Shown: piece after piece, positions 36,346 to 45,384 of the stretch
How the letters are laid out: each line of letters opens with the position of its first letter
How positions within the stretch are numbered: position 1 is the stretch's first letter
Assembly: GCF_014650075.1 (NCBI RefSeq)
Contig: NZ_BMUG01000011.1
Span: 1 to 64,000 of the forward strand
Source: Streptomyces microflavus
Lineage (GTDB): Bacteria; Actinomycetota; Actinomycetes; Streptomycetales; Streptomycetaceae
Direction: 5' to 3'
DNA: 64,000 nt
Notes under the pieces: generated by a model
What the model was told of the DNA's origin: nothing
The model's database searches: none
What the model saw: the letters and a program-made list of their open reading frames with translations, nothing else
Position numbers and translations under genes: made by a program

Positions 36346-36488
36346 TGCTTTGTAAGGCTAGACAGCGCGAAGTCCTTCATTAGACTGGCTCTGCCGCGCT
36401 CGTTCGTGGCGTCTCCATTTATGATGTGTATGTCCGGGTGTGTACTGCCGTGCCCGGATTACCCTCCGAGCCAAGGACCGTGATCGAC

Positions 36489-37604
36489 GTGAAGGTCGGC
36501 ATCCCCCGCGAAGTCAAGAACAACGAGTTCCGGGTGGCGATCACCCCCGCCGGAGTGCATGAGCTCGTCCGCCACGGCCACCAGGTCGTCATCGAGAAGG
36601 ACGCCGGCGTCGGCTCGTCCATCCCGGACCAGGAGTACGTCGCCGCCGGCGCGCAGATCCTGGACACCGCCGACGAGGTCTGGGCCGCCGCCGACCTGCT
36701 GCTCAAGGTCAAGGAGCCGGTCGCCGAGGAGTACCACCGCCTCCGCAAGGACCAGACCCTCTTCACGTACCTGCACCTCGCCGCCTCCCGCGAGTGCACC
36801 GACGCGCTGCTGGCCTCCGGCACCACCGCCATCGCCTACGAGACGGTCGAGACCGCCAACCGCGCGCTCCCGCTGCTCGCCCCGATGTCCGAGGTCGCGG
36901 GCCGCCTCGCCCCGCAGGTCGGCGCGTACCACCTGATGCGCTCGGTCGGCGGCCGCGGCGTGCTCCCCGGCGGCGTCCCCGGCACCCACGCCGGCCGTGC
37001 CGTCGTCATCGGCGGCGGTGTCTCCGGCTGGAACGCCACGCAGATCGCCGTGGGTCTCGGCTTCCACGTCACGCTGCTCGACCGCGACATCAACAAGCTG
37101 CGCGAGGCCGACAAGATCTTCGGCACCAAGGTGCAGACCGTCGTCTCCAACGCCTTCGAGCTGGAGAAGGCCGTCGTCGAGGCCGACCTCGTCATCGGTG
37201 CCGTCCTGATCCCCGGAGCCAAGGCTCCGAAGCTGGTCACCAACGAGCTCGTCGCCAAGATGAAGCCCGGAAGTGTACTTGTCGACATTGCAATCGATCA
37301 GGGCGGTTGCTTCGAGGACTCGCACCCGACCACCCACGCCGAGCCGACCTTCCAGGTCCACGAGTCGGTCTTCTACTGCGTCGCCAACATGCCCGGCGCG
37401 GTGCCGAACACCTCCACCTACGCGCTCACCAACGCCACGCTGCCGTACATCGTGGAGCTGGCGAACCGCGGCTGGGCCGACGCCCTGCGCCGCGACGCCG
37501 CACTGGCCAAGGGCCTCAACACCCATGAGGGCCAGGTCGTTTACCGTGAGGTGGCCGAGGCGCACGGCCTCCCGCACGTCGAGCTGAGCACCCTCCTCGG
37601 CTGA
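36489..37604 (+). CDS. ald: Alanine dehydrogenase
   Basis: 371 aa, the usual family length, from GTG 36489 (VKVGIPREVKNNEFRVAI) with AAGGA 11 nt upstream. An earlier in-frame GTG at 36480 overlaps that ribosome site. Rossmann motif VVIGGGVSGWNATQIAVGLG, substrate residues in GVHELVRHGHQVVIEKDAG, KVKEP and YLHLAAS. Interconverts L-alanine with pyruvate and ammonia using NAD. Confidence 0.96.
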   Translation: MKVGIPREVKNNEFRVAITPAGVHELVRHGHQVVIEKDAGVGSSIPDQEYVAAGAQILDTADEVWAAADLLLKVKEPVAEEYHRLRKDQTLFTYLHLAASRECTDALLASGTTAIAYETVETANRALPLLAPMSEVAGRLAPQVGAYHLMRSVGGRGVLPGGVPGTHAGRAVVIGGGVSGWNATQIAVGLGFHVTLLDRDINKLREADKIFGTKVQTVVSNAFELEKAVVEADLVIGAVLIPGAKAPKLVTNELVAKMKPGSVLVDIAIDQGGCFEDSHPTTHAEPTFQVHESVFYCVANMPGAVPNTSTYALTNATLPYIVELANRGWADALRRDAALAKGLNTHEGQVVYREVAEAHGLPHVELSTLLG

Positions 37605-37633
37605 CGGGTCAACACCTCCCGTCAACATCGGGA

Positions 37634-37670
37634 CTCCGGCCGGACCTTGCCGAGCAAGGTCCGGCCGGAG
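37634..37670 (+). terminator. Terminator after ald
   Basis: A perfect 17-bp stem (37634-37650 with 37654-37670) closes on CGA. No T-run follows, which is common for streptomycete terminators. Confidence 0.8.
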
Positions 37671-37825
37671 GTGTATCGGGCCCCGTGGGGCCCTTGTGCA
37701 ACTCGCCTCGAACGTAACCCTTTACCCGATTCGTGCAGCGGCGAAATGTGCGGCTTGGTCGCTGTGCACCCTTGACAGCAAGGCGTTCGATTGCCGACAC
37801 ATCGGGCCGGGTCCGGCGGATTGTG

Positions 37826-37855
37826 TTGCTGCGGACCGGTGACACGCCATAGAGT
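37826..37855 (+). promoter_or_regulatory. Promoter of the parA-like gene
   Basis: TTGCTG (37826-37831), an 18-bp spacer and TAGAGT (37850-37855). It predicts an untranslated leader of about 70 nt ending in an AAGGAGG ribosome site. The rest of 37605-37930 holds the ald terminator and no gene. Confidence 0.6.
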
Positions 37856-37930
37856 CGCCAATCGTCGGCATGGTGCCACGCTGACCTATCGATAAGTTTC
37901 CTGGTCACGTCCAAGGAGGTAAGACGACTT

Positions 37931-39091
37931 GTGAATGAGTCGACAATTACTCCCGGGGGTGGTCAACCAGGGATGCCTGCACGGGGTCTGAGCCCGATCG
38001 GGCTCGAAGCTGTCGGCTCCGTCGCTGTCCGCACCTTCGCCACCAAACAGCACATGACGACAGCCCCCCAGATGATGGACGGCCTACACGTGAACGCCAC
38101 GGCCGGCAACGAGAGTGGCCGGAACACCGACCGCTTCGCCGACTTCGCCGAGGTGCCCGAGGGGCACTTCTACGACCCCGACGCCGAGTACGAGCCCGAT
38201 CCGGAGTACGCGGCCACGCTCGCGCCCGACGCCGCGCGCCAGCGCCGCGAGCGCATCGGCCCCACCGGACGGCCCCTGCCGTACTTCCCGATCCCGGGCC
38301 CCCTGACCGACCACGGCCCCGCGAAGATCATCGCGATGTGCAACCAGAAGGGCGGCGTCGGCAAGACCACGTCGACCATCAACCTGGGTGCCGCGCTCGC
38401 CGAGTACGGACGCCGCGTCCTGCTCGTCGACTTCGACCCGCAGGGCGCCCTCTCGGTCGGCCTCGGGGTCAACCCGATGGAGCTCGACCTCACCGTCTAC
38501 AACCTGCTCATGGAGCGGGGCATGGCGGCCGACGAGGTCCTGCTGAAGACCGCCGTCCCCAACATGGACCTGCTGCCGAGCAACATCGACCTCTCGGCCG
38601 CCGAGGTGCAGCTCGTCAGCGAGGTGGCCCGCGAGTCCACGCTCCAGCGCGCCCTGAAGCCGCTGATGGCCGACTACGACTACATCGTGATCGACTGTCA
38701 GCCCTCGCTCGGCCTGCTCACCGTGAACGCCCTGACGGCCGCTCACAAGGTCATAGTGCCGCTGGAGTGCGAGTTCTTCGCGCTGCGCGGGGTGGCACTG
38801 CTCACCGAGACCATCGAGAAGGTCCAGGAGCGGCTCAACCCGGAGCTGGAGCTCGACGGCATCCTCGCCACCATGTACGACTCCCGTACGGTGCACAGCC
38901 GCGAGGTCCTGGCGCGTGTCGTCGAGGCCTTCGACGAGCACGTCTACCACACGGTCATCGGGCGCACGGTCCGCTTCCCGGAGACCACGGTCGCCGGTGA
39001 GCCCATCACCACCTACGCCTCCAACTCGGTCGGCGCCGCCGCCTATCGCCAGCTCGCCAGGGAGGTGCTCGCCCGGTGTCCCGCCGAGTGA
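37931..39091 (+). CDS. ParA-like ATPase (PldP/Rv1708 type) next to scpAB
   Basis: 386 aa from GTG 37931, with a perfect AAGGAGG. A 130-residue acidic, disordered N terminus (EGHFYDPDAEYEPDPEYAAT) precedes the deviant Walker A CNQKGGVGKTTSTINL (signature Lys140, catalytic Lys145), DFDPQGALSVGLG and DYIVIDCQPSLGLLT. This is not the oriC-proximal parA with parB. An orphan ParA-like gene before scpA is conserved in actinobacteria; the corynebacterial one (PldP) affects division. Confidence 0.92.
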   Translation: MNESTITPGGGQPGMPARGLSPIGLEAVGSVAVRTFATKQHMTTAPQMMDGLHVNATAGNESGRNTDRFADFAEVPEGHFYDPDAEYEPDPEYAATLAPDAARQRRERIGPTGRPLPYFPIPGPLTDHGPAKIIAMCNQKGGVGKTTSTINLGAALAEYGRRVLLVDFDPQGALSVGLGVNPMELDLTVYNLLMERGMAADEVLLKTAVPNMDLLPSNIDLSAAEVQLVSEVARESTLQRALKPLMADYDYIVIDCQPSLGLLTVNALTAAHKVIVPLECEFFALRGVALLTETIEKVQERLNPELELDGILATMYDSRTVHSREVLARVVEAFDEHVYHTVIGRTVRFPETTVAGEPITTYASNSVGAAAYRQLAREVLARCPAE

Positions 39092-39678
39092 GTCTGCCGG
39101 GGGCCGACGAACTGTTCCGCACCACCGGGGGAGGGATGGGCCTCCAGTCCTCCTCCCCGGCGGACCGGCGACGCAAGGCGAACGGCGAACCACGGGTGCC
39201 CGCACCCGCCGGGGAGAGCGACCCCTCCGGCCAGGCGCCCGGCGCGGGCGGCCAGGGCGCAGCCCCCGCCGACCGGGCCGAGAGCCGTGAGGAGCACGCC
39301 TCCGCCGACACCGACGACTCGCGCGCCCGCTCCGGCGAGGGCGACCGCCGGGCCACCGCTCCCGCCCCGTCCGGCGACCGCTCCGCGACCGCCGCCCAGG
39401 GGGAGCCCCAGGCCGTCCAGCAGCAGCGCAGGCGAGGCGGCGGACGCGGCGCGAACCGGCGCCCCAGCGGCCGCGAACGCCACGACGAGAAGATCACGGT
39501 CTACGTCTCCGCCGAGGAGCTGATGGACCTGGAACACGCCCGGCTCGTCCTACGCGGCGAACACGGCCTCGCCGTCGACCGCGGCCGCATCGTCCGTGAG
39601 GCGGTGGCGGTGGTCCTCGCCGACCTGGAGTCCCGGGGCGACGCGAGCATCCTCGTACGGCGGCTGCGCGGCCGCTGA
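39076..39678 (+). CDS. Disordered protein with C-terminal ribbon-helix-helix-like domain, partner of ParA-like ATPase
   Basis: 200 aa; its GTG start (39076) lies inside the last codons of the ParA-like gene, so translation is coupled. Residues 1-130 are polar and disordered, ending in QQQRRRGGGRGANRRPSGRE. The C-terminal 65 residues look like a ribbon-helix-helix: a strand DEKITVYVSAEE, then LMDLEHARLVLRGEHGL and DRGRIVREAVAVVLADLE. RHH proteins often partner ParA ATPases as centromere binders. That role is inferred from fold and position. Confidence 0.75.
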   Translation: MSRRVSLPGADELFRTTGGGMGLQSSSPADRRRKANGEPRVPAPAGESDPSGQAPGAGGQGAAPADRAESREEHASADTDDSRARSGEGDRRATAPAPSGDRSATAAQGEPQAVQQQRRRGGGRGANRRPSGRERHDEKITVYVSAEELMDLEHARLVLRGEHGLAVDRGRIVREAVAVVLADLESRGDASILVRRLRGR

Positions 39679-39704
39679 CCGGCGCCGCGCCGGTAGCCTG
39701 CCGG

Positions 39705-40706
39705 ATGGACCCCGCCGACCTGCGGGGCCCGTCCGCGCCGCCGCCCCACCCCTGGACCGCCATGCCCCTGCCCGACGACCCCGCCATCCCGCGCCGCCGT
39801 GCCCTGGGGCGGGGACCGGGGGCGGTGGTGCCGCCGGCGGAGGCGGAGGCGGCGGCCCCGGAGCCCGTAGAGGAGCCGGAAGCCGACGGCACACGCTTCA
39901 CCGTCCGGCTGGTGAACTTCGAGGGGCCCTTCGACCTCCTCCTCCAGCTGATCACCCAGCACAAGCTGGACGTGACCGAGGTCGCGCTCTCGAAGGTCAC
40001 CGACGAGTTCATGGCCTACATCCGCGCCATGGGCCCGGACTGGGACCTCGACCAGACCACCGAGTTCCTCGTCGTCGCCGCCACCCTGCTGGACCTGAAG
40101 GCCGCCCGGCTGCTTCCCGCCGCCGAGGTGGAGGACGAGGCGGACCTGGCGCTCCTGGAGGCACGGGACCTGCTCTTCGCCCGGCTGCTCCAGTACCGGG
40201 CGTACAAGAGGATCGCCGAGATCTTCAGCAGCCGCCTGGAGTCCGAGGCCCGCCGCCACCCCCGTACCGTCGGCCTGGAGGACCACCACGCCGCGCTGCT
40301 GCCCGAGGTCGTCATCAGCATCGGGCCCGAGGGGTTCGCGAAGCTCGCGGTGAAGGCGATGCAGCCCAGGCCCAGGCCACAGGTGTACGTCGACCACATC
40401 CACGCCCCGCTGGTCAGCGTGCGGGAGCAGGCGGGCATCGTGGTGGAGCGGCTGCGCGAGGCCGGAACGGCGGTGAGCTTCCGGGTGCTCACCGAGGACG
40501 CCCCGGACACCCTCACCGTGGTCGCCCGCTTCCTGGCCCTGCTGGAGCTGTACCGGGAGAAGGCCGTCACCCTGGACCAGGACGAGGCGCTGGGCGACCT
40601 GCTGGTCTCCTGGTGCGGCGGGACGGAGACGGAACCCGTGGTGACGGACGAGTTCGACCAGGAGGCAGCCGTATCGGCGCAGGAACAGGAGGACGTACGG
40701 GAATGA
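39705..40706 (+). CDS. scpA: Segregation and condensation protein A
   Basis: 333 aa. Kleisin of the SMC-ScpAB complex: FTVRLVNFEGPFDLLLQLIT, HKLDVTEVALSKVTDEF and FLVVAATLLDLKAARLLP in the N-terminal half, and a C-terminal winged helix (TLTVVARFLALLELYREKAV). The start at ATG 39705 has TAGCCT 5 nt upstream, again suggesting a leaderless mRNA; ATG 39762 is an alternative. Overlaps scpB by 4 nt. Confidence 0.94.
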   Translation: MDPADLRGPSAPPPHPWTAMPLPDDPAIPRRRALGRGPGAVVPPAEAEAAAPEPVEEPEADGTRFTVRLVNFEGPFDLLLQLITQHKLDVTEVALSKVTDEFMAYIRAMGPDWDLDQTTEFLVVAATLLDLKAARLLPAAEVEDEADLALLEARDLLFARLLQYRAYKRIAEIFSSRLESEARRHPRTVGLEDHHAALLPEVVISIGPEGFAKLAVKAMQPRPRPQVYVDHIHAPLVSVREQAGIVVERLREAGTAVSFRVLTEDAPDTLTVVARFLALLELYREKAVTLDQDEALGDLLVSWCGGTETEPVVTDEFDQEAAVSAQEQEDVRE

Positions 40707-41392
40707 GCCCACAGCCCACCCCACAGCCCACCGCACAGGCCGGCGGCCCGGACGGGAGCCCGGACGAGGACGCGGTCGCCTCGCTCGATCTGAAGCCCGC
40801 CCTGGAGGCGGTCCTCATGGTCGTCGACGAGCCCGCAACCGTCGACCAGCTGGCCAAGGTCCTCCAGCGGCCCCGCAGAGCCGTGGCGGCCGCCCTGCGG
40901 GAGCTGGCCGACGAGTACACCGTCCAGCGCCGGGGCTTCGACCTGCGGTTCGTCGCGGGTGGCTGGCGTTTCTCCACCCGCCCCGAGTACGCGGCGGCCG
41001 TCGAGGGCTTCGTCCTGGACGGCCAGCACGCCCGGCTGACCCAGGCCGCTCTGGAGACCCTGGCGGTGGTCGCCTACCGGCAGCCGGTGAGCCGGTCGAG
41101 GGTCTCGGCGGTGCGCGGAGTCAACTGCGACGGCGTCATGCGGACCCTCCTCCAGAGGGGCCTGGTGGCCGAGGCGGGCGCGGAACCCGAAACAGGTGCG
41201 ATCCTGTACAGGACGACGAACTACTTTCTGGAGCGAATGGGCCTGCGAGGCCTGGACGAGCTCCCGGAACTCGCGCCCTTCCTCCCCGAGGCGGACGCGA
41301 TCGAGGCTGAGACGCTAGAGGGTGTGCCGTCGTTCGATCCGGACGCACCGGACACCCCGGATACTCACGCAGACGACAAGACGGAATTTTGA
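40703..41392 (+). CDS. scpB: Segregation and condensation protein B
   Basis: 229 aa. Two winged helices typical of ScpB: KPALEAVLMVVDEPATVDQL, GGWRFSTRPEYAAAVEGF, LTQAALETLAVVAYRQPVSR and SAVRGVNCDGVMRTLLQRGL. Coupled to scpA (ATGA) and to the next gene (TGATG). Regulates kleisin-SMC binding in chromosome condensation. Confidence 0.94.
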   Translation: MSPQPTPQPTAQAGGPDGSPDEDAVASLDLKPALEAVLMVVDEPATVDQLAKVLQRPRRAVAAALRELADEYTVQRRGFDLRFVAGGWRFSTRPEYAAAVEGFVLDGQHARLTQAALETLAVVAYRQPVSRSRVSAVRGVNCDGVMRTLLQRGLVAEAGAEPETGAILYRTTNYFLERMGLRGLDELPELAPFLPEADAIEAETLEGVPSFDPDAPDTPDTHADDKTEF

Positions 41393-42765
41393 TGCGAAGC
41401 AGTGGCAGGAACAGCGGAAGCGGCGGCAGCGGCCGGAGTGGCGGAGGCGCGGGCAGCGGCGGCCGCAGTGGCGGCGGCTCCTCCCGCCAGGGGCAGGGCG
41501 GCGGCGGCCAGGGCGGCGGACGCGGCGGCAGCAGCCAGGGCGGGCGGCCCGGAGCCCCGGGCGGCCGTCCCTCCGCTCAGGGCGGGCGCGGCGGCAGCCA
41601 GGGTGGCCGTCCCGGCGGTCAGGGCGGTCGTCCCACCGGTCAGGGCGGGCGTTCGGGCTCCCAGGGCGGACGCCCGGGTTCCCAGGACGGGCGTTCGAGC
41701 TACCAGGACGGACGCCCGAGCTACCAGGGCGGCCGTGACGAGGAGCAGCGCCCCCGCCGGCCCCGCCCGGAGGAGCGCCGCTACGACGTGGGCAACGACG
41801 CCCCCGGCGCCCGCGAGGCCCGCGAGCAGGAAGGCCCCCGCAAGGGCCGCGGCTCGGCGGCCCGCGGCGGTGCCAAGGGCGGCCCGAAGCCCGCACAGGG
41901 CGGCAGCGGCCGCACCGGCGGTTTCCGCCGCGCGGCCCCCTCGCGCCCGCGTGAGCTGGACGCCAAGATCGAGCAGCGCAACCGCGACCGGTACGCGAAC
42001 AAGCCCGTGATCAACCTCCCCAAGACCCACCCGGGTGCCGAGGAGGAGGGCGAGCGGCTGCAGAAGGTCCTCGCCCGGGCCGGCATGGGCTCGCGCCGCG
42101 CGTGCGAGGAGCTGATCGAGCAGTCCCGCGTCGAGGTCAACGGCGAGATCGTCGTCGAGCAGGGCAAGCGCGTCGATGTGCACAAGGACGAGATCAAGGT
42201 CGACGGTCTGACCGTCGCCGCCCAGTCCTACCTGTTCTTCGCGCTGAACAAGCCTGCGGGCGTCGTCTCCTCGATGGAGGACCCGGACGGCCGTCAGTGC
42301 CTCGGCGACTACGTGACCAACCGCGAGACGCGGCTGTTCCACGTCGGCCGGCTGGACACCGAGACGGAGGGCATCATCATGCTCACCAACCACGGTGAGC
42401 TGGCCCACCGCCTCACGCACCCCAAGTACGGCGTGAAGAAGACCTACCTGGCCGCCATCCAGGGCCCCCTGCCGCGCGACCTCGGCAAGCGGCTCAAGGA
42501 CGGCATCCAGCTGGAGGACGGCTACGCCCGCGCCGACCACTTCCGCGTGGTCGAGAACACCGGCAAGAACTACCTGGTCGAGGTGACCCTCCACGAGGGC
42601 CGCAAGCACATCGTGCGCCGGATGCTGGCCGAGGCCGGCTTCCCGGTCGAGCGCCTCGTGCGGACGTCCTTCGGGCCGATCCCGCTCGGCGACCAGAAGT
42701 CCGGCTGGCTGCGCCGCCTCACCAACACCGAGGTCGGCATGCTGATGCGCGAGGTCGGCCTCTAA
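41392..42765 (+). CDS. rluB: 23S rRNA pseudouridine synthase (RluB/RsuA family) with long Gly/Arg/Gln N terminus
   Basis: 457 aa from ATG 41392. Residues about 1-190 are low complexity (GGRPGGQGGRPTGQGGRSGS and similar), then an S4 domain (ERLQKVLARAGMGSRRACEE) and the catalytic domain with VGRLDTETEGIIMLTNHGEL (catalytic Asp in RLDTET) and HEGRKHIVRRMLAEAG. Follows scpB as in mycobacteria. The N-terminal extension is unusually long for the enzyme. Confidence 0.92.
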   Translation: MRSSGRNSGSGGSGRSGGGAGSGGRSGGGSSRQGQGGGGQGGGRGGSSQGGRPGAPGGRPSAQGGRGGSQGGRPGGQGGRPTGQGGRSGSQGGRPGSQDGRSSYQDGRPSYQGGRDEEQRPRRPRPEERRYDVGNDAPGAREAREQEGPRKGRGSAARGGAKGGPKPAQGGSGRTGGFRRAAPSRPRELDAKIEQRNRDRYANKPVINLPKTHPGAEEEGERLQKVLARAGMGSRRACEELIEQSRVEVNGEIVVEQGKRVDVHKDEIKVDGLTVAAQSYLFFALNKPAGVVSSMEDPDGRQCLGDYVTNRETRLFHVGRLDTETEGIIMLTNHGELAHRLTHPKYGVKKTYLAAIQGPLPRDLGKRLKDGIQLEDGYARADHFRVVENTGKNYLVEVTLHEGRKHIVRRMLAEAGFPVERLVRTSFGPIPLGDQKSGWLRRLTNTEVGMLMREVGL

Positions 42766-42778
42766 CAGCTCTGCCCCG

Positions 42779-42836
42779 AGGCCCGCGGCCGGTATCCGTT
42801 CGGAAAGTTCGAACAGAACCGGCCGCGGGCCTTTTG
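42779..42836 (+). terminator. Terminator after rluB
   Basis: A 15-bp stem (42779-42793 with 42818-42832) with a 24-nt loop and a TTTT tail. It separates the scpAB-rluB operon from the NAD-salvage operon. Confidence 0.85.
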
Positions 42837-42851
42837 CTGCCCCCGTCCACC

Positions 42852-42876
42852 CTTTATAGTCAGAGTGACTATAAAG
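42852..42876. promoter_or_regulatory. NrtR operator
   Basis: CTTTATAGTCA-GAG-TGACTATAAAG, 11-bp perfect arms. The ATAGTC...GACTAT core is the known NrtR recognition pattern. It covers a TATAGT -10 (42855-42860) and ends just before the pnuC ribosome site (AAGGAGG). The nrtR gene is third in the operon it controls. Confidence 0.9.
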
Positions 42877-42890
42877 AAGGAGGCGGACCG

Positions 42891-43547
42891 GTGAGTCTCG
42901 CGGACATACTCGATCCCCTGCAACAGCCCCTGGTGACGGTCCTGGACACCCCGGTCAGCTGGACCGAGGTTCTGGGCTTCGGCAGCGGGGCGCTCTGCGT
43001 CTGGCTCGTGGCCCGCCAGCACCTCGCCAACTGGCCGATCGGCATCGCCAACAACGTCTTCTTCATCCTGCTGTTCGCCCAGTCCGGCCTGTACGCCGAC
43101 GCCGGCCTCCAGATCGTCTTCATCACCCTCGCCGCGTACGGCTGGTGGACCTGGACCCACGGGGGTGGACCAGGGACCTCGGTCCTGCCGGTGCGCAGAA
43201 CGACCCGCACCGAATGGACCTGGCTGCTCGCGGCGGGGGTGGTGGGGACCCTCGGGATCACCCTGCTGCTGTCCCGGGCCACCGACTCCACCGTCCCGTT
43301 CTGGGACGCAGCTACGACCTCGCTGTCGCTGATGGCCACGTACGGGCAGTGCCGGAAGCGGCTGGAGTCCTGGTGGCTGTGGATCGCGGCCGACGTGGTC
43401 TACATCCCGCTCTACGCGCACAAGGGGCTGTACCTGACCTCGCTGCTGTACGCCGGGTTCCTCGCCCTCTGCCTCGTCGGCCTGCGCAACTGGCACCGCG
43501 ACCTGACCGCCCGTAACGCCCGGCCCCTGGAGGTGGCCGCCGTATGA
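42891..43547 (+). CDS. pnuC: Nicotinamide riboside transporter PnuC
   Basis: 218 aa from GTG 42891. About seven membrane segments with the PnuC signature NWPIGIANNVFFILLFAQSG, then ADAGLQIVFITLAAYGWWTW and WWLWIAADVVYIPLYAHKGL. Brings in nicotinamide riboside by facilitated diffusion. The NadR gene overlaps by 4 nt and would trap the substrate by phosphorylation. Confidence 0.94.
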   Translation: MSLADILDPLQQPLVTVLDTPVSWTEVLGFGSGALCVWLVARQHLANWPIGIANNVFFILLFAQSGLYADAGLQIVFITLAAYGWWTWTHGGGPGTSVLPVRRTTRTEWTWLLAAGVVGTLGITLLLSRATDSTVPFWDAATTSLSLMATYGQCRKRLESWWLWIAADVVYIPLYAHKGLYLTSLLYAGFLALCLVGLRNWHRDLTARNARPLEVAAV

Positions 43548-44623
43548 AGCGCTACGAACACGGCCTGGTCCTCGGCAAGTTCTACCCGCCGCACGCCGGT
43601 CACCACCACCTCGTCGAGGCCGCCCGGGACCAGTGCGAGCGGCTGACCGTGCTGGTCTGCGCCGCCTCCGTGGAGTCCGTACCGCTCGCCGACCGGGTCG
43701 CCTGGATGCGGGAGATCCACCCGGACGTCACGGTGGTCGGCGCGGTCGACGACACGCACATGGACGTGCACGACCCGGCGGTCTGGGACGCGCACATGGC
43801 GGTCTTCACCGCCGCCGTGCCCGAGCGGGTCGACGCGGTCTTCACCTCGGAGGCGTACGGGGAGGAGCTCGGCCGCCGCTTCGGCGCCGCGTCCGTCCTC
43901 GTCGACCCCGACCGCACCCTCTTCCCGGTCTCCGGCACCGCCGTACGCAAGGACCCCGTGGGCTGCTGGGACTTCCTCCGCCCGCCGGTCCGGGCCGCCC
44001 TCGCCCGCCGGGTCGTTGTCCTCGGCGCCGAGTCCACCGGCACCACCACCCTGGCGCGGGCCCTCACCGGCCACTACCGGGACCGCGGCGGGGTCTGGGC
44101 CCGGACGGCGTACGTCGCGGAGTACGGGCGCGAGTACAGCGAACAGAAGCTCGCCGCCCTGCGCGCGCAGTGGCCCGGAGCCGCCTGGGAGGACGTCGCC
44201 TTCACCACCGAGGACTTCCCGCTCATCGCTGAGGCCCAGAACGGCCGGGAGGAGGCCGCCGCCCGCATCGGGTCCCCGGCGCTCTTCTGCGACACGGACT
44301 CCTTCGCCACCACTGTCTGGCACGAGCGGTACGTCGGCGGCCGCAACCCGCTCGTCGAGGAGATCGCGGACCGGACCGCCCACCACCTGTGGCTGCTCAC
44401 CGACCACGAGGGCGTCGCCTTCGAGGACGACGGGCTGCGGGACGGCGAGGAGCTGCGCCCCTGGATGACCGACCGCTTCCGCGCCGAACTCACCCGCACG
44501 GGCCGCCGGTTCATCGAGATCACCGGCCCGCCCGAGGCCCGCCTCACCGCCGCCGTCGCCGCCGTGGACGAACTCCTCGCCACCGGCTGGGACTTCGCCG
44601 CCCCGCTCCCGGAGACACGATGA
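43544..44623 (+). CDS. nadR: NadR-like NMN adenylyltransferase / ribosylnicotinamide kinase
   Basis: 359 aa. Nucleotidyltransferase HxGH motif in GKFYPPHAGHHH (residues 11-22) and the SGTAVRKDP block, then a kinase domain with P-loop-like GAESTGTTT (161-169), YVAEYGREY and FCDTDSFAT. In other NadR kinases the loop reads GxESTGKST; here the Lys is Thr167. No N-terminal HTH, so not the enterobacterial repressor form; repression falls to NrtR. Confidence 0.92.
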   Translation: MKRYEHGLVLGKFYPPHAGHHHLVEAARDQCERLTVLVCAASVESVPLADRVAWMREIHPDVTVVGAVDDTHMDVHDPAVWDAHMAVFTAAVPERVDAVFTSEAYGEELGRRFGAASVLVDPDRTLFPVSGTAVRKDPVGCWDFLRPPVRAALARRVVVLGAESTGTTTLARALTGHYRDRGGVWARTAYVAEYGREYSEQKLAALRAQWPGAAWEDVAFTTEDFPLIAEAQNGREEAAARIGSPALFCDTDSFATTVWHERYVGGRNPLVEEIADRTAHHLWLLTDHEGVAFEDDGLRDGEELRPWMTDRFRAELTRTGRRFIEITGPPEARLTAAVAAVDELLATGWDFAAPLPETR

Positions 44624-45384
44624 GCACCGGCGTACCCGAGGGGTACGACCCGCACGCCTTCTGGCCGTTCGCGGTCACCGTCGACCTCGCGGTCTTCACC
44701 GTCCGGGACGCGGCGCTCCACGTGCTGCTGGTCGAACGCGGCCAGGACCCCTTCCGGGGGCGCTGGGCGCTGCCGGGCGGCTTCGTCCTGCCCCGCGAGT
44801 CCGCCGACGAGGCGGCCCGCCGCGAGCTGGCCGAGGAGACCGGGCTCGGCCCGGACGCGGTGGGCGCCTTCCACCTGGAGCAGCTGCGCACCTACACCGA
44901 CCCGGACCGGGACCCGAGGATGCGGGTCGTCTCCGTCGCGTACGCCGCACTCCTGCCGGACCTGCCCGAACCGCGCGGCGGCGGGGACGCGGCGAGCGCC
45001 CGGTGGTGGGGTGCGGGCTCCGCCGGGCCGCTGGCCTTCGACCACGACCGGATCCTGGCCGACGCCCGCGACCGGATCGGCGCCAAGCTCGAATACACCT
45101 GCCTGGCCACCGAGTTCTGCCCCGCCGAGTTCACCCTCGGCGAGCTCCAGCAGGTCTACGAGACCGTCTGGGGCGTCGAGCTGGACCGCCCCAACTTCCG
45201 GCGCAAGGTCCTCAACGCGCCGGGCTTCGTCCAGCCGGTCGAGGGTCCGCCGCGCCGCACCGGCGGCCGGGGCAAACCGGCCGCGCTGTACCGGGCGGGC
45301 GGAGCCACGGCCCTGCACCCGCCGCTGCTGCGCCCGCCGCCCACCGAACCCTCCCTCTCGCGCCCGGAAGGACGAACGCCATGA
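44620..45384 (+). CDS. nrtR: NrtR nudix-related transcriptional regulator of NAD metabolism
   Basis: 254 aa from ATG 44620, overlapping nadR (ATGA). N-terminal nudix-like domain (TVDLAVFTVRDAALHVLLVE, WALPGGFVLPRESADEAARR, ELAEETG) and a C-terminal winged helix (FTLGELQQVYETVWGVELDR then PNFRRKVLNAPGFV). In the family, ADP-ribose binding releases DNA. The operator before pnuC fits it. Part of a four-gene coupled operon. Confidence 0.93.
   Translation: MSTGVPEGYDPHAFWPFAVTVDLAVFTVRDAALHVLLVERGQDPFRGRWALPGGFVLPRESADEAARRELAEETGLGPDAVGAFHLEQLRTYTDPDRDPRMRVVSVAYAALLPDLPEPRGGGDAASARWWGAGSAGPLAFDHDRILADARDRIGAKLEYTCLATEFCPAEFTLGELQQVYETVWGVELDRPNFRRKVLNAPGFVQPVEGPPRRTGGRGKPAALYRAGGATALHPPLLRPPPTEPSLSRPEGRTP

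Noticed and set aside
37605..37930. Possible riboswitch or tRNA between ald and the parA-like gene
   Set aside because: Only a terminator, a promoter and a 70-nt leader with a ribosome site are visible; no cloverleaf or known aptamer core.
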